A stretch of 64,000 nt of DNA, from the NCBI RefSeq assembly GCF_014384905.1, contig NZ_JACRSV010000001.1, forward strand, positions 124,001 through 188,000. Direction: 5' to 3'. Both the position numbers and the translations under genes were made by a program. Source of the DNA: Fumia xinanensis (lineage in GTDB: Bacteria > Bacillota > Clostridia > Oscillospirales > Ruminococcaceae). Below are positions 49,169-57,528 of this stretch, piece by piece (within the stretch, counting starts at the first letter, position 1; every line of letters begins with the position of its first letter). A model generated the notes under the pieces. That model saw nothing but the letters and a program-made list of their open reading frames with translations. It was not told where the DNA came from and ran no database searches.

Positions 49169-51028
49169 ATGGGAAAAATCATTGGTATTGACTTAGGTAC
49201 AACAAACTCCTGTGTAGCAGTTATGGAAGGCGGAGAGCCCGTCGTCATTGCAAACCATGAAGGCGCGAGAACCACTCCTTCGGTCGTAGCATTTTCTAAA
49301 GACGGTGAAAGAATGGTTGGCCAGGTGGCAAAACGCCAGGCTATCACCAACCCGGACCGGACCATCAGTTCCATCAAACGGCATATGGGATCGGATTATA
49401 AGGTCACCATCGACAGCAAATCCTACAGCCCCCAGGAAATCTCAGCAATGATCCTGCAGAAACTGAAAACCGACGCGGAAGGTTATCTGGGTGAAAAAAT
49501 TACCGAAGCGGTCATCACCGTTCCGGCATATTTTACCGACGCACAACGTCAAGCCACCAAAGACGCCGGTAAAATTGCCGGATTGGATGTTAAACGCATC
49601 ATCAACGAGCCCACAGCTGCGGCTCTGGCCTATGGCATGGATAAAGAGGGCGACCAGAAAGTCATGGTCTACGACTTGGGCGGCGGTACCTTTGATGTGT
49701 CCATCATCGAGATGGGCGAAGGCGTGCAGGAAGTTCTGGCCACCGCCGGCAACAACCATCTGGGCGGCGACGACTTCGACCAGCGCATCATCGATTGGAT
49801 GGCGGACGAATTCAAAAAGGACCAGGGCGTTGACCTCCGCAACGACAAAATGGCGATGCAGCGCTTGAAAGAAGCTGCCGAAAAGGCAAAAATCGAGCTT
49901 TCCGGCGTGACCACTTCTCAAATCAACCTGCCCTTCATCACCGCAGACGCAACCGGCCCGAAACACCTTGATATGACCCTGACTCGTGCGAAATTCAATG
50001 AATTGACCGCAGACTTGGTAGAAGCTACTATGGGCCCGGTCAAACAGGCTCTGTCCGATGCGGGACTGTCCGCTTCCGATTTGAATAAAATCCTGTTGGT
50101 AGGTGGTTCCACCAGAATTATCGCCGTGCAGGAGGCCGTTTCCAAGGCGACCGGCAAAGAGCCCTCCAAAAACCTGAATCCTGACGAGTGCGTCGCGGTT
50201 GGCGCTGCCATCCAGGGCGGCGTGCTGGGCGGCGAGGTCAAGGGCTTGCTGCTCCTGGACGTCACTCCGTTGTCCTTGGGTCTTGAGACTTTGGGCGGTG
50301 TTTTCACCAAGATTATCGAGAGAAACACCACCATTCCCACCAAGAAATCTCAGATTTTCTCCACTGCTGCCGATGGCCAGACCTCTGTTGAAATCCACGT
50401 TCTTCAGGGCGAGAGAGAATTTGCGAAAGACAATAAGTCCCTGGGCATGTTCCACTTGGATGGCATCCCGGCAGCTCCCCGCGGCGTTCCTCAGATTGAA
50501 GTTACCTTTGACATTGACGCAAACGGTATCGTCCACGTATCCGCCAAAGATCTGGGCACCGGCAAGGAGCAGCAGATCACCATCACTTCTTCCACCAACA
50601 TGAGCAAGGACGACATCGACAAGGCGGTTAAAGAAGCAGAAGCTTTTGCAGCTGAGGATAAAAAGGCCCGTGAAAACGTCGATATCCGCAACAACGCCGA
50701 TCAGATGGTCTTCCAGTCTGAAAAAACTTTGGGCGAGATTGGCGACAAGATTGACGCTTCCGAGAAGGCTGATCTGCAGGCCAAGATCGACGCTTTGAAA
50801 GAGGCGCTCAAAGGCACTGACATTGAAGCCATCAAAGCAAAACAGGATGAGCTTCAGAAGGTGTTCTACGCAGTTTCCGAGAAGCTTTACCAGGCGCAGG
50901 CTCAGGCAGCTCAGGGCGCGCAGGCTGGCCCCGGTCCCGATATGGGCGGCGCCGCGAACGCCGGTAGCACCAATGCCGATCCCAACGTAGTAGATGCGGA
51001 CTTTAAAGAAGTTGACGACAACAAATAA
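49169..51028 (+). CDS. dnaK: Molecular chaperone DnaK (Hsp70)
   Basis: A 619-residue Hsp70. ATPase domain: GIDLGTTNSCVAVMEGG at the N-terminus, VITVPAYFTDAQRQATKDAG near 115, YDLGGGTFDVSI near 168, LVGGSTRI near 310. Interdomain linker GLLLLDVTPLSLGLET near 360, then the substrate-binding beta domain and helical lid, ending in a Gly/Ala-rich tail with VVDADFKEVDDNK. It folds nascent and damaged proteins with DnaJ and GrpE. GGAGGAAA precedes the ATG. Confidence 0.98.
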   Translation: MGKIIGIDLGTTNSCVAVMEGGEPVVIANHEGARTTPSVVAFSKDGERMVGQVAKRQAITNPDRTISSIKRHMGSDYKVTIDSKSYSPQEISAMILQKLKTDAEGYLGEKITEAVITVPAYFTDAQRQATKDAGKIAGLDVKRIINEPTAAALAYGMDKEGDQKVMVYDLGGGTFDVSIIEMGEGVQEVLATAGNNHLGGDDFDQRIIDWMADEFKKDQGVDLRNDKMAMQRLKEAAEKAKIELSGVTTSQINLPFITADATGPKHLDMTLTRAKFNELTADLVEATMGPVKQALSDAGLSASDLNKILLVGGSTRIIAVQEAVSKATGKEPSKNLNPDECVAVGAAIQGGVLGGEVKGLLLLDVTPLSLGLETLGGVFTKIIERNTTIPTKKSQIFSTAADGQTSVEIHVLQGEREFAKDNKSLGMFHLDGIPAAPRGVPQIEVTFDIDANGIVHVSAKDLGTGKEQQITITSSTNMSKDDIDKAVKEAEAFAAEDKKARENVDIRNNADQMVFQSEKTLGEIGDKIDASEKADLQAKIDALKEALKGTDIEAIKAKQDELQKVFYAVSEKLYQAQAQAAQGAQAGPGPDMGGAANAGSTNADPNVVDADFKEVDDNK

Positions 51029-51040
51029 TTGCAATACAAT
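51012..51040 (+). promoter_or_regulatory. Possible internal promoter of dnaJ
   Basis: TTGACG (51,012-51,017), 17-base spacer, TACAAT (51,035-51,040), overlapping the last codons of dnaK. Ten of twelve consensus bases, but part is coding sequence, so it may be chance. Confidence 0.4.
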
Positions 51041-51052
51041 AGATAGGTGTCA

Positions 51053-51120
51053 TGGGGCGGGCTCAACTCAGTCTGCCCTATGGTACTGTCTAACCGATAG
51101 GGCGGCGTCCGCCTTGCCCT
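51053..51120 (+). promoter_or_regulatory. Alternative stems in the dnaK-dnaJ spacer
   Basis: CTGCCCTAT (51,073-51,081) can pair with ATAGGGCGG (51,097-51,105), nine pairs with one G-T. The same AGGGC (51,099-51,103) can instead pair with GCCCT (51,116-51,120), closing a second hairpin with inner GGC/GCC. The upstream GGGC (near 51,057-51,061) also competes for GCCC. The second hairpin lies just before the dnaJ ribosome site. Confidence 0.45.
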
Positions 51121-51141
51121 ACATACTGGGAGGTAATGCCA

Positions 51142-52302
51142 TTGGCTGACAAAAGAGATTATTACGAAGTGCTCGGGGTGCAAAAAGGATGCTCTGAGGA
51201 CGAACTGAAAAAAGCATACCGCCAAATGGCGAAAAAATATCACCCCGACTTGCATCCCGACGACAAGGAAGCGGAGGCAAAGTTTAAAGAGGTCAACGAG
51301 GCGTATGAAGTCCTGTCCGATCCCCAGAAGCGTTCCCGCTATGACCAGTTTGGCCACGCTGGGGTGGATCCTTCCTTCGGTGGCGGTGCAGGCGGAGCTT
51401 ACGGCTCCGGTGGCTTTGGCTTCGATATGGGCGATATCGGCGATATTTTTGAAGGCTTTTTCGGCGGTGGTTTCGGGGGATCGTCTAGACGTCAGAACCC
51501 AAATGCCCCTCGCAGAGGCACCGATATTCGTATCCAAGTGGCGATTTCCTTCTTCGAGGCCTGCAAAGGTGTCAGCAAGACGGTCAGCGTCAACCGTTCT
51601 GAATCCTGCCCTGACTGCCACGGCACCGGTGCGGAAAACGGCACCGCCATGAAGACCTGTTCCGACTGTAACGGTACTGGACAGGTGCGGTATCAGCAGC
51701 GGACTCCTTTCGGGGTGATCAGCAGTCAGCGGGCTTGTGATAAATGCCAGGGAAAGGGCAAGATTATCGAGAAATCCTGCCCCAAATGTGCAGGGCGCGG
51801 CTCGGTCAGCAACACCAAAAAGGTGGAAATTCAGATTCCTGCGGGCATTGACGACGGGCAGACTCTTTCCATTCGTGGACAGGGCAACTCAGGCACAAAC
51901 GGCGGCCCCAACGGCGATTTGCTGGTGCTGATTGCAGTGCGGCCCGATGCGCTGTTTAAACGTAAGGAATATGACATTTACTGTGAGATGCCGGTCAGCT
52001 ATTACCAGGCAGTCACCGGCGACGAGCTGGTGGTGCCCACCATCGACGGCAATGTGAAATACACTTTGCCGGAGGGAACCCAGCCCGGAACCACCTTCCG
52101 CCTCCGTGGGAAGGGTGTTCAGCGCCTCAACGGCAGGGGAAGGGGCGACCAGTTTGTGACTATCACTATTGATGTGCCTAAAAACCTTTCTAAAACGCAG
52201 AAGGACAAACTGAAGGCCTTTGAGGAATCGCTCACTGAAAAGCAGACACAAAAGAAAAAATCATTTTCTGAGAAGCTAAAAGATATGTTTGAGAATAAAT
52301 AA
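51142..52302 (+). CDS. dnaJ: Chaperone DnaJ (Hsp40)
   Basis: A 386-residue Hsp40. J domain with the HPD tripeptide (KYHPDLHPDD near 34), a Gly/Phe-rich region (about 75-120), a zinc domain with four CxxCxGxG repeats (CPDCHGTG, CSDCNGTG, CDKCQGKG, CPKCAGRG), and C-terminal substrate domains. It delivers clients to DnaK and triggers ATP hydrolysis. I chose TTG at 51,142: it gives the family start MADKRDYYEVLG with eight-base spacing from GGGAGG, whereas the ATG at 51,136 is only two bases from it. Confidence 0.96.
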   Translation: MADKRDYYEVLGVQKGCSEDELKKAYRQMAKKYHPDLHPDDKEAEAKFKEVNEAYEVLSDPQKRSRYDQFGHAGVDPSFGGGAGGAYGSGGFGFDMGDIGDIFEGFFGGGFGGSSRRQNPNAPRRGTDIRIQVAISFFEACKGVSKTVSVNRSESCPDCHGTGAENGTAMKTCSDCNGTGQVRYQQRTPFGVISSQRACDKCQGKGKIIEKSCPKCAGRGSVSNTKKVEIQIPAGIDDGQTLSIRGQGNSGTNGGPNGDLLVLIAVRPDALFKRKEYDIYCEMPVSYYQAVTGDELVVPTIDGNVKYTLPEGTQPGTTFRLRGKGVQRLNGRGRGDQFVTITIDVPKNLSKTQKDKLKAFEESLTEKQTQKKKSFSEKLKDMFENK

Positions 52303-52308
52303 CTTTTT

Positions 52309-52338
52309 CGGCGGCCAATTACGGCCGCTGATTTTTAT
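52309..52338 (+). terminator. Terminator of the heat-shock operon
   Basis: Stem CGGCGGCC (52,309-52,316) / GGCCGCTG (52,323-52,330) with one G-T pair, then ATTTTTATT. Begins seven bases after the dnaJ stop. Confidence 0.85.
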
Positions 52339-52387
52339 TCTATATATTTTTTAAAGAAAACAAAATTTTTATTATTTTCACAACAAT

Positions 52388-52416
52388 TTGACCTAAAAAT
52401 ATTTACTTTCTATTTT
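52388..52416 (+). promoter_or_regulatory. Promoter of the PsbP-like lipoprotein gene
   Basis: TTGACC (52,388-52,393), 17-base spacer, TATTTT (52,411-52,416), about 100 bases before the gene. Confidence 0.55.
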
Positions 52417-52514
52417 AATTTACCGAATTTTTAAATAGCTGATTGACTTCACTGTAATGAAGTGATACCCTATAGATAAATCGTCTTTTCGACGGAAAAT
52501 AGGAGGATTTATTC

Positions 52515-53135
52515 ATGAAAAAGAAAACTTTTCTTGCAATGACCCTGTGCGCTGCAGTTTTGGCGCTTACATTGGCTGGCTGCGGCTCCGACAAACCCGA
52601 CAATGATAATTCCAGCAGCTCTGTCAGCGTTTCAGACAGCAGCGACTCTGGCGATTCTAGCTCTTCCGATGAGCAGAGCGGCGAGTCTGCTGGTGATTTA
52701 ACGGTTTATAATGATAACGGCCTGGAATTTTCTTATCCCTCTTCTTGGATGAAAACCAACACCAACACCGCTGCCGGTGATACTATCGTAGTAATGCCGG
52801 AAGATTCTGCTGGTGACAGCGTTGCAGTTATGGTACAGGATTTGGGCACTAAGGTTCCCGCTGTAAAGGACTACATTAACGCGACTCTTCCCATGCTCCA
52901 GGCGCAGTATGCTGATGCTGAGGTAACTGGTGAAGAATATGACGGCACTCAGAAAGACACTGCTGTATTCTCTCTGACCGGAACCCTTCAGGGAATGGAT
53001 ATGACCATGGTTCAGTACCACATTTTAAATGGTACTAAGCTGGTTGCTGTGAGCTACAGCGCTCCTGCAGGCGTGGAACCCACAATTGATGATGCTACAG
53101 TCAAAGCAATTGTCGATTCTTTGAAAATCGCATAA
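52515..53135 (+). CDS. PsbP/DcrB-like lipoprotein
   Basis: A 206-residue secreted lipoprotein. Signal MKKKTFLAMTLCAAVLALTLAGC with perfect lipobox LAGC (Cys23), then a Ser/Asp-rich low-complexity linker (about 24-60). The mature domain starts LTVYNDNGLEFSYPSSWMKT and continues DTIVVMPED, VAVMVQDLG, HILNGTKLVAVSYSAP and VKAIVDSLKI, the pattern of PsbP-like folds. Role unknown. AGGAGG precedes the ATG; own promoter and terminator. Confidence 0.82.
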   Translation: MKKKTFLAMTLCAAVLALTLAGCGSDKPDNDNSSSSVSVSDSSDSGDSSSSDEQSGESAGDLTVYNDNGLEFSYPSSWMKTNTNTAAGDTIVVMPEDSAGDSVAVMVQDLGTKVPAVKDYINATLPMLQAQYADAEVTGEEYDGTQKDTAVFSLTGTLQGMDMTMVQYHILNGTKLVAVSYSAPAGVEPTIDDATVKAIVDSLKIA

Positions 53136-53150
53136 TCTTTAGTGATTTAT

Positions 53151-53185
53151 AAAAAAGCGCCGTGAATAGTTCGGCGCTTTTTTAG
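53151..53185. terminator. Terminator of the PsbP-like gene
   Basis: Twelve-pair stem AAAAAAGCGCCG (53,151-53,162) / CGGCGCTTTTTT (53,172-53,183). Confidence 0.93.
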
Positions 53186-53250
53186 TTTTTCCTGCCTTCA
53201 AGAAGTTTTAAATATCAGCTGTATCATTTGCACTTTAAATAGGCACTATT

Positions 53251-53314
53251 AACAGAAAAACCGTAAAAACTTTTACATCTGACGGTAAAGTTTTGCGGTT
53301 TTTTCTGTTTTTCT
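53251..53314. terminator. Second terminator-like hairpin before the EF-G paralogue
   Basis: Long imperfect stem of about 20 pairs: AACAGAAAAACCG (from 53,251) with CGG-TTTTT-CTGTT (to 53,309), continued inward by AAAA/TTTT and CTTT/AAAG, followed by TTCTTC. It sits 70 bases after the first terminator with no gene between. Nothing else is seen in the 335-base gap except the promoter below. Confidence 0.7.
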
Positions 53315-53316
53315 TC

Positions 53317-53345
53317 TTGTGCGCCATAGTAAATTATGCTATAAT
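53317..53345 (+). promoter_or_regulatory. Promoter of the EF-G paralogue
   Basis: TTGTGC (53,317-53,322), 17-base spacer, perfect TATAAT (53,340-53,345). Leader about 120 bases, AT-rich. Confidence 0.7.
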
Positions 53346-53470
53346 AATTTCATTCAAACAATCCTTTTTATATATATTGTATAATTTGGAAGTTTGATGT
53401 CAATTTGCAGCAAAAGATTAGGCTTTCAATCTGCAAAAATCAAAATAACATAAATAAGGAGCGGTAAGTT

Positions 53471-55531
53471 ATGAAAGATTACAGTGCCAACAACATTAAA
53501 AACGTTGCAGTCGTCGGACACGGCGGAAGCGGCAAAACCAGTCTTGTAGAGGCGATGCTGTTTAAAGCGGGCTGCACCGACAGGCTGGGAAAAGTTGCCG
53601 ACGGAAATACCGTTTCCGATTATGATACAGAAGAAATTAAGAGAAGGGCGTCTTTGAGCCTTTCAATCGATCCTGTAGAGTTTCAGAACACAAAAATCAA
53701 TTTGTTGGACACCCCTGGCCTCTTTGATTTTGCTTTGGGAATGAGTGAGGGCATTCGTGCGGCAGGAAGCGTTCTCATTGCCGTTTCCGGCAAATCCGGC
53801 GTCACCGTAGGTGCCAGGAAAGCCTATAAAATGGCAGAAAAAATGGAGAAATCCCGTATGATTTTTGTCACCAAAATGGATCAGGAACATGCGGATTTTT
53901 ACAAGGTGTTGGAAGGGCTGAAAGCAAATTTTGGTCCGTCTATCTGTCCACTGGTCGTCCCTTTTGTGCAGGATTCCAAAGTCCAGTGCTATATCGACCT
54001 TGTTGAAATGAAGGCTTATACATACGAAAACGGCAGCCGGAAAGAAGTGCCGATGCCGGATTCGGAGCATCGCATCGAGGGTCTCGTCAACGCTATTAGC
54101 GAGGCTGTAGCTGAAACAGATGAGGTGCTTTTTGATAAATATTTTTCCGGTGAAAAGTACACCCACGAGGAGATGATTCAAGGTATCCACAAGGGTGTGT
54201 TTGACGGTACCATCACCCCTGTGTTCTGCGGTTCATCTTTTACGATGGAAGGCATTGACCTGTTGATGGAGGATATGGTGGAAATGCTCCCCTCCGCTGG
54301 CGAAAAAGGCGGGGAAGAGGGAATTTCCGGCGACGACATCGTCGAAGTCCCCTGTGATGAAAGCGGCGATCCGGTGGCTTATGTCTTTAAGACCATCGCC
54401 GACCCATTTGTTGGCAAGCTTTCTTATGTAAAAGTAATTTCTGGAAAATTGGCTCCCGATACAGAGCTTGTCAATATGACCACAGGACAGCCGGAGAAAA
54501 TCGGAAAACTTCTCTTTATCCGCGGTAAAAAGCAGGAAGAAATAAAACAAATCAAGGCCGGAGACATCTGTGCCATCAGCAAGCTGAGCGCCAATACCGG
54601 TGATACTCTGTGTTCGCCTAAAAAACCAGTAGTTTTGACCAAGACTGAGTTTCCTGCTCCATGCTACTCTATGGCGATTAAGCCAGTGGGTAAGGGCGAT
54701 GAAAGTAAGATTTCCCAGGGGATCACCCGACTATTGGAAGAGGACCCCACTTTGTCCTTTGTCATTGATAACGAGACACATGAGCAGGTGTTAAGCGGCC
54801 TTGGTGAACAGCATTTGGACGTGACAGTGGCTAAACTCAAGTCTAAATTCGGCGTGGATGTCACCCTGGAACCGCCTACTGTCGCTTACCGTGAGACGAT
54901 CCGCAAGAAGGTCAAAGTCCAGGGCAAGCATAAGAAGCAGAGCGGTGGCCACGGCCAGTACGGCGACGTTTGGATCGAATTTGAGCCCTGCGATGGTGAA
55001 GAGATGGTCTTTGAGGAGAAGGTGTTCGGCGGTGCTGTCCCCCGAAACTTCTTCCCAGCTGTTGAAAAAGGCCTCCGCGACTGTGTCAAGCACGGCACAT
55101 TGGCGGGATACCCAGTTGTGGGATTGAAAGCAGTCTTGGTAGACGGTTCTTACCATCCGGTGGATTCTTCGGAAATGTCCTTTAAGATGGCAGCCTCGTT
55201 GGCATATAAGGCGGGTCTTCCCCAGGCTTCTCCTATTATTCTTGAGCCCATCGGCAAGCTAAGCGTTCTCGTCCCCGACAACACCACCGGAGATATGATG
55301 GGAGAGCTAAATAAACGCCGTGGACGTGTGCTGGGTATGAACGCTGCAGAGGACGGTATGACTGAGATCGAAGCGGAAGCTCCTATGAGTGAGATGCAGG
55401 ATTTTGCGACTCTGGTGCGCCAGATGACCCAGGGAAGCGGAAGCTTTAGCTTTGTATTTGAGCGGTACGACCCGTTGCCTTCCAATCTGGAAGCAGCAGT
55501 AATTGAAAATTCAAAAGCGAAAGAAGAATGA
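53471..55531 (+). CDS. Elongation factor G-like GTPase (EF-G2 type)
   Basis: A 686-residue translational GTPase with EF-G domains I-V. G1 is GHGGSGKT (residues 16-23, EF-G has GHIDAGKT), the switch I RGITI is replaced by RRASLSLSI, G3 is DTPG and G4 is TKMD instead of NKMD. Domain IV (GGHGQYGDVWIEFEPC) and V (MGELNKRRGRVLGM) are conserved. These changes mark the EF-G2 class of paralogue, whose role (back-up translocation or another ribosome task) is uncertain. It stands alone with its own promoter, not in the str operon. Confidence 0.9.
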   Translation: MKDYSANNIKNVAVVGHGGSGKTSLVEAMLFKAGCTDRLGKVADGNTVSDYDTEEIKRRASLSLSIDPVEFQNTKINLLDTPGLFDFALGMSEGIRAAGSVLIAVSGKSGVTVGARKAYKMAEKMEKSRMIFVTKMDQEHADFYKVLEGLKANFGPSICPLVVPFVQDSKVQCYIDLVEMKAYTYENGSRKEVPMPDSEHRIEGLVNAISEAVAETDEVLFDKYFSGEKYTHEEMIQGIHKGVFDGTITPVFCGSSFTMEGIDLLMEDMVEMLPSAGEKGGEEGISGDDIVEVPCDESGDPVAYVFKTIADPFVGKLSYVKVISGKLAPDTELVNMTTGQPEKIGKLLFIRGKKQEEIKQIKAGDICAISKLSANTGDTLCSPKKPVVLTKTEFPAPCYSMAIKPVGKGDESKISQGITRLLEEDPTLSFVIDNETHEQVLSGLGEQHLDVTVAKLKSKFGVDVTLEPPTVAYRETIRKKVKVQGKHKKQSGGHGQYGDVWIEFEPCDGEEMVFEEKVFGGAVPRNFFPAVEKGLRDCVKHGTLAGYPVVGLKAVLVDGSYHPVDSSEMSFKMAASLAYKAGLPQASPIILEPIGKLSVLVPDNTTGDMMGELNKRRGRVLGMNAAEDGMTEIEAEAPMSEMQDFATLVRQMTQGSGSFSFVFERYDPLPSNLEAAVIENSKAKEE

Positions 55532-55648
55532 TTTTACACTTAAATAAGTAAAAAACGGTATGGCCCATTTAAATTTGGCATACCTATAGAACAGGAATAA
55601 ATTCCCACATGCAGGGAAATTTTAGATTGTTTTATAGGGGGAAGTTAC

Positions 55649-56113
55649 ATGTTTGTACTTTCAATGAGAATGCCAAAGAAAAAATGGGCCATACTTTCTT
55701 TTGTCGTACTCGTTCTTTGCGTTGCCGCTGTTTTTTTGTTTTCGGGTGAGCGGGCAGTACCCACAGGAGCAAAAGCAGCAGTTGCAGGCGATAGCAATGA
55801 AGAACGAATTGCTTATCTAGAAAGTTTTGGATGGCAGGTTGAGCCGGAACCCTGCGAAATTGTGGAAGTACAAATTCCACCGGTTTTTAATGACATTTAT
55901 GAGCAATATAACGACATTCAGAAAAAGCAAAACTTTGATTTGAAAAAATATGCAGGAAAGAGGGTCAAACGTTTTTGTTATATCGTAACGAATTATCCAA
56001 ACTATCCGGATGATATTCGTGCAAATCTGCTGATTTCTGAAGGGAAAATCATCGGAGGTGACATTTGCTCGCTATCTGAACCAGGATTTATGCATGAATT
56101 CAAGAAAAAATAG
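55649..56113 (+). CDS. DUF4830-domain membrane-anchored protein
   Basis: A 154-residue protein: one N-terminal helix (about 12-32, WAILSFVVLVLCVAAVFLF) then an extracytoplasmic domain with RIAYLESFGWQVEPEPCEIVEVQIPPVF, YEQYNDIQKKQNFDLKKYAGK and IIGGDICSLSEPGFMHEF, the DUF4830 pattern. Function unknown; the family is mostly clostridial. AGGGGGAAG precedes the ATG. No clear promoter or terminator; it is flanked by AT-rich gaps of 117 and 213 bases. Confidence 0.82.
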   Translation: MFVLSMRMPKKKWAILSFVVLVLCVAAVFLFSGERAVPTGAKAAVAGDSNEERIAYLESFGWQVEPEPCEIVEVQIPPVFNDIYEQYNDIQKKQNFDLKKYAGKRVKRFCYIVTNYPNYPDDIRANLLISEGKIIGGDICSLSEPGFMHEFKKK

Positions 56114-56326
56114 ATATATTTGTTTATCTGTGATTAATACCTATAAAAATCACTTGTTTTCGATGTAATTCTCTTAGTTTTACGCTATATTACAAAGTAT
56201 TGGGCAATCTACACAAATTGATTTTTTAATCTTTGGACAATAAAGAGCTATCTATCGGGAAAAAAATTTGATATAGTATTAATAACAAATCCAACATCAT
56301 ACGTCAAAAAATAGGAGGTCCGTTTT

Positions 56327-57460
56327 ATGGCAAGCGTAACACTGAAAGGTATCTATAAAAAATACGCCGGTGGCGTAACCGCTGTTTCCGATTTTAACTT
56401 GGACATCGAAGATAAAGAGTTTATCATCTTGGTAGGCCCTTCCGGTTGTGGTAAATCTACTACTCTGAGAATGATTGCCGGTCTGGAAGAAATTTCGGAA
56501 GGTGAGCTTTACATTGGCGACAGACTGGTTAACGACATCGCCCCCAAAGACCGCGATATCGCAATGGTTTTCCAGAACTATGCTCTGTATCCTCACATGA
56601 CTGTTTTTGACAACATGGCTTTCGGTTTGAAACTTCGCAAAACCCCGAAAGACGAAATCAAACGCCGTGTTGACGAAGCTGCCCGTATCCTAGACATCAC
56701 CCATTTGCTGGACCGTAAACCTAAGGCTTTGTCTGGTGGTCAGCGTCAGCGTGTTGCCTTGGGCCGTGCTATCGTCCGTGAGCCCCAGGTGTTCCTTCTG
56801 GATGAGCCTCTGTCCAACTTGGATGCAAAACTCCGTGCGCAGATGAGAACCGAGCTCTCTAAGCTCCACCTCCGTCTTGGCACTACCTTTATTTACGTAA
56901 CTCATGACCAGACCGAAGCAATGACGATGGGTACCAGAATCGTTGTTATGAAAGATGGTTTTATCCAGCAGGTAGACACTCCTCAGAACCTCTACTCCAA
57001 ACCTGTTAACGTATTTGTTGCAGGATTTATTGGTTCTCCTCAGATGAACTTCATTGATGTTACCCTTCATGATAAAAATGGTAAATTGGTTGTTGTTTTT
57101 GACGATGTTGAAGGCGCCGAGAATAATGGCTATGAAATCGAAATCCCCGAAGGAAAGAGAACTCCTGAACTTGAAGCTTATATCGGTAAGGGCATGATTT
57201 TGGGTATTCGCCCCGAAGACCTCAAGGATGAGGAAATGTTCCTTTCCGCTGCTTCTACTGGCCTTGTTGAATGCACAGTGGATGTAACCGAGTTGATGGG
57301 TGCTGAAACCTTCTTGTATGTAACTTGCGCCGGCAGAAATATGATTGCTCGTGTATCCCCCAGATCGACTGCGAAAGCCGGAGATTCTATTAAGATGGCT
57401 ATCGATGTCAATAAGATCCATCTGTTTGACAAAGAAACCGAGAGAGTGGTTCTCGACTAA
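56327..57460 (+). CDS. Sugar ABC transporter ATP-binding protein (MsmX/UgpC type)
   Basis: A 377-residue CUT1-class ATPase. Walker A GPSGCGKST (37-45), Q-loop MVFQNYALYPHMTV, signature LSGGQRQRVALGRA, Walker B VFLLDEPLSNLDAKLR, switch His in YVTHDQTEAMT, and a C-terminal OB/TOBE regulatory part (about 240-377). It powers uptake of oligosaccharides or glycerol-3-phosphate. No permease or binding protein is adjacent, which fits the shared, multitask ATPases of Firmicutes such as MsmX. AGGAGG precedes the ATG; a strong terminator follows. Confidence 0.93.
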   Translation: MASVTLKGIYKKYAGGVTAVSDFNLDIEDKEFIILVGPSGCGKSTTLRMIAGLEEISEGELYIGDRLVNDIAPKDRDIAMVFQNYALYPHMTVFDNMAFGLKLRKTPKDEIKRRVDEAARILDITHLLDRKPKALSGGQRQRVALGRAIVREPQVFLLDEPLSNLDAKLRAQMRTELSKLHLRLGTTFIYVTHDQTEAMTMGTRIVVMKDGFIQQVDTPQNLYSKPVNVFVAGFIGSPQMNFIDVTLHDKNGKLVVVFDDVEGAENNGYEIEIPEGKRTPELEAYIGKGMILGIRPEDLKDEEMFLSAASTGLVECTVDVTELMGAETFLYVTCAGRNMIARVSPRSTAKAGDSIKMAIDVNKIHLFDKETERVVLD

Positions 57461-57473
57461 TTGTAAAATAACT

Positions 57474-57509
57474 AAAGCCCGCAGATTTTATAATCTGCGG
57501 GCTTTTTGA
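57474..57509. terminator. Terminator between the ABC ATPase and MFS genes
   Basis: Perfect 14-pair stem (57,474-57,487 with 57,492-57,505, AAAGCCCGCAGATT and complement), loop TTAT. Serves the rightward ATPase gene and probably the leftward MFS gene too. Confidence 0.92.
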
Positions 57510-57528
57510 TAACATTTAACTGAATGAC

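Noticed and set aside
49442..51034. A 530-codon open frame on the minus strand opposite dnaK
   Set aside because: It mirrors the codon pattern of a highly biased gene, has no ribosome site and no recognisable protein features; dnaK is certain on the other strand.
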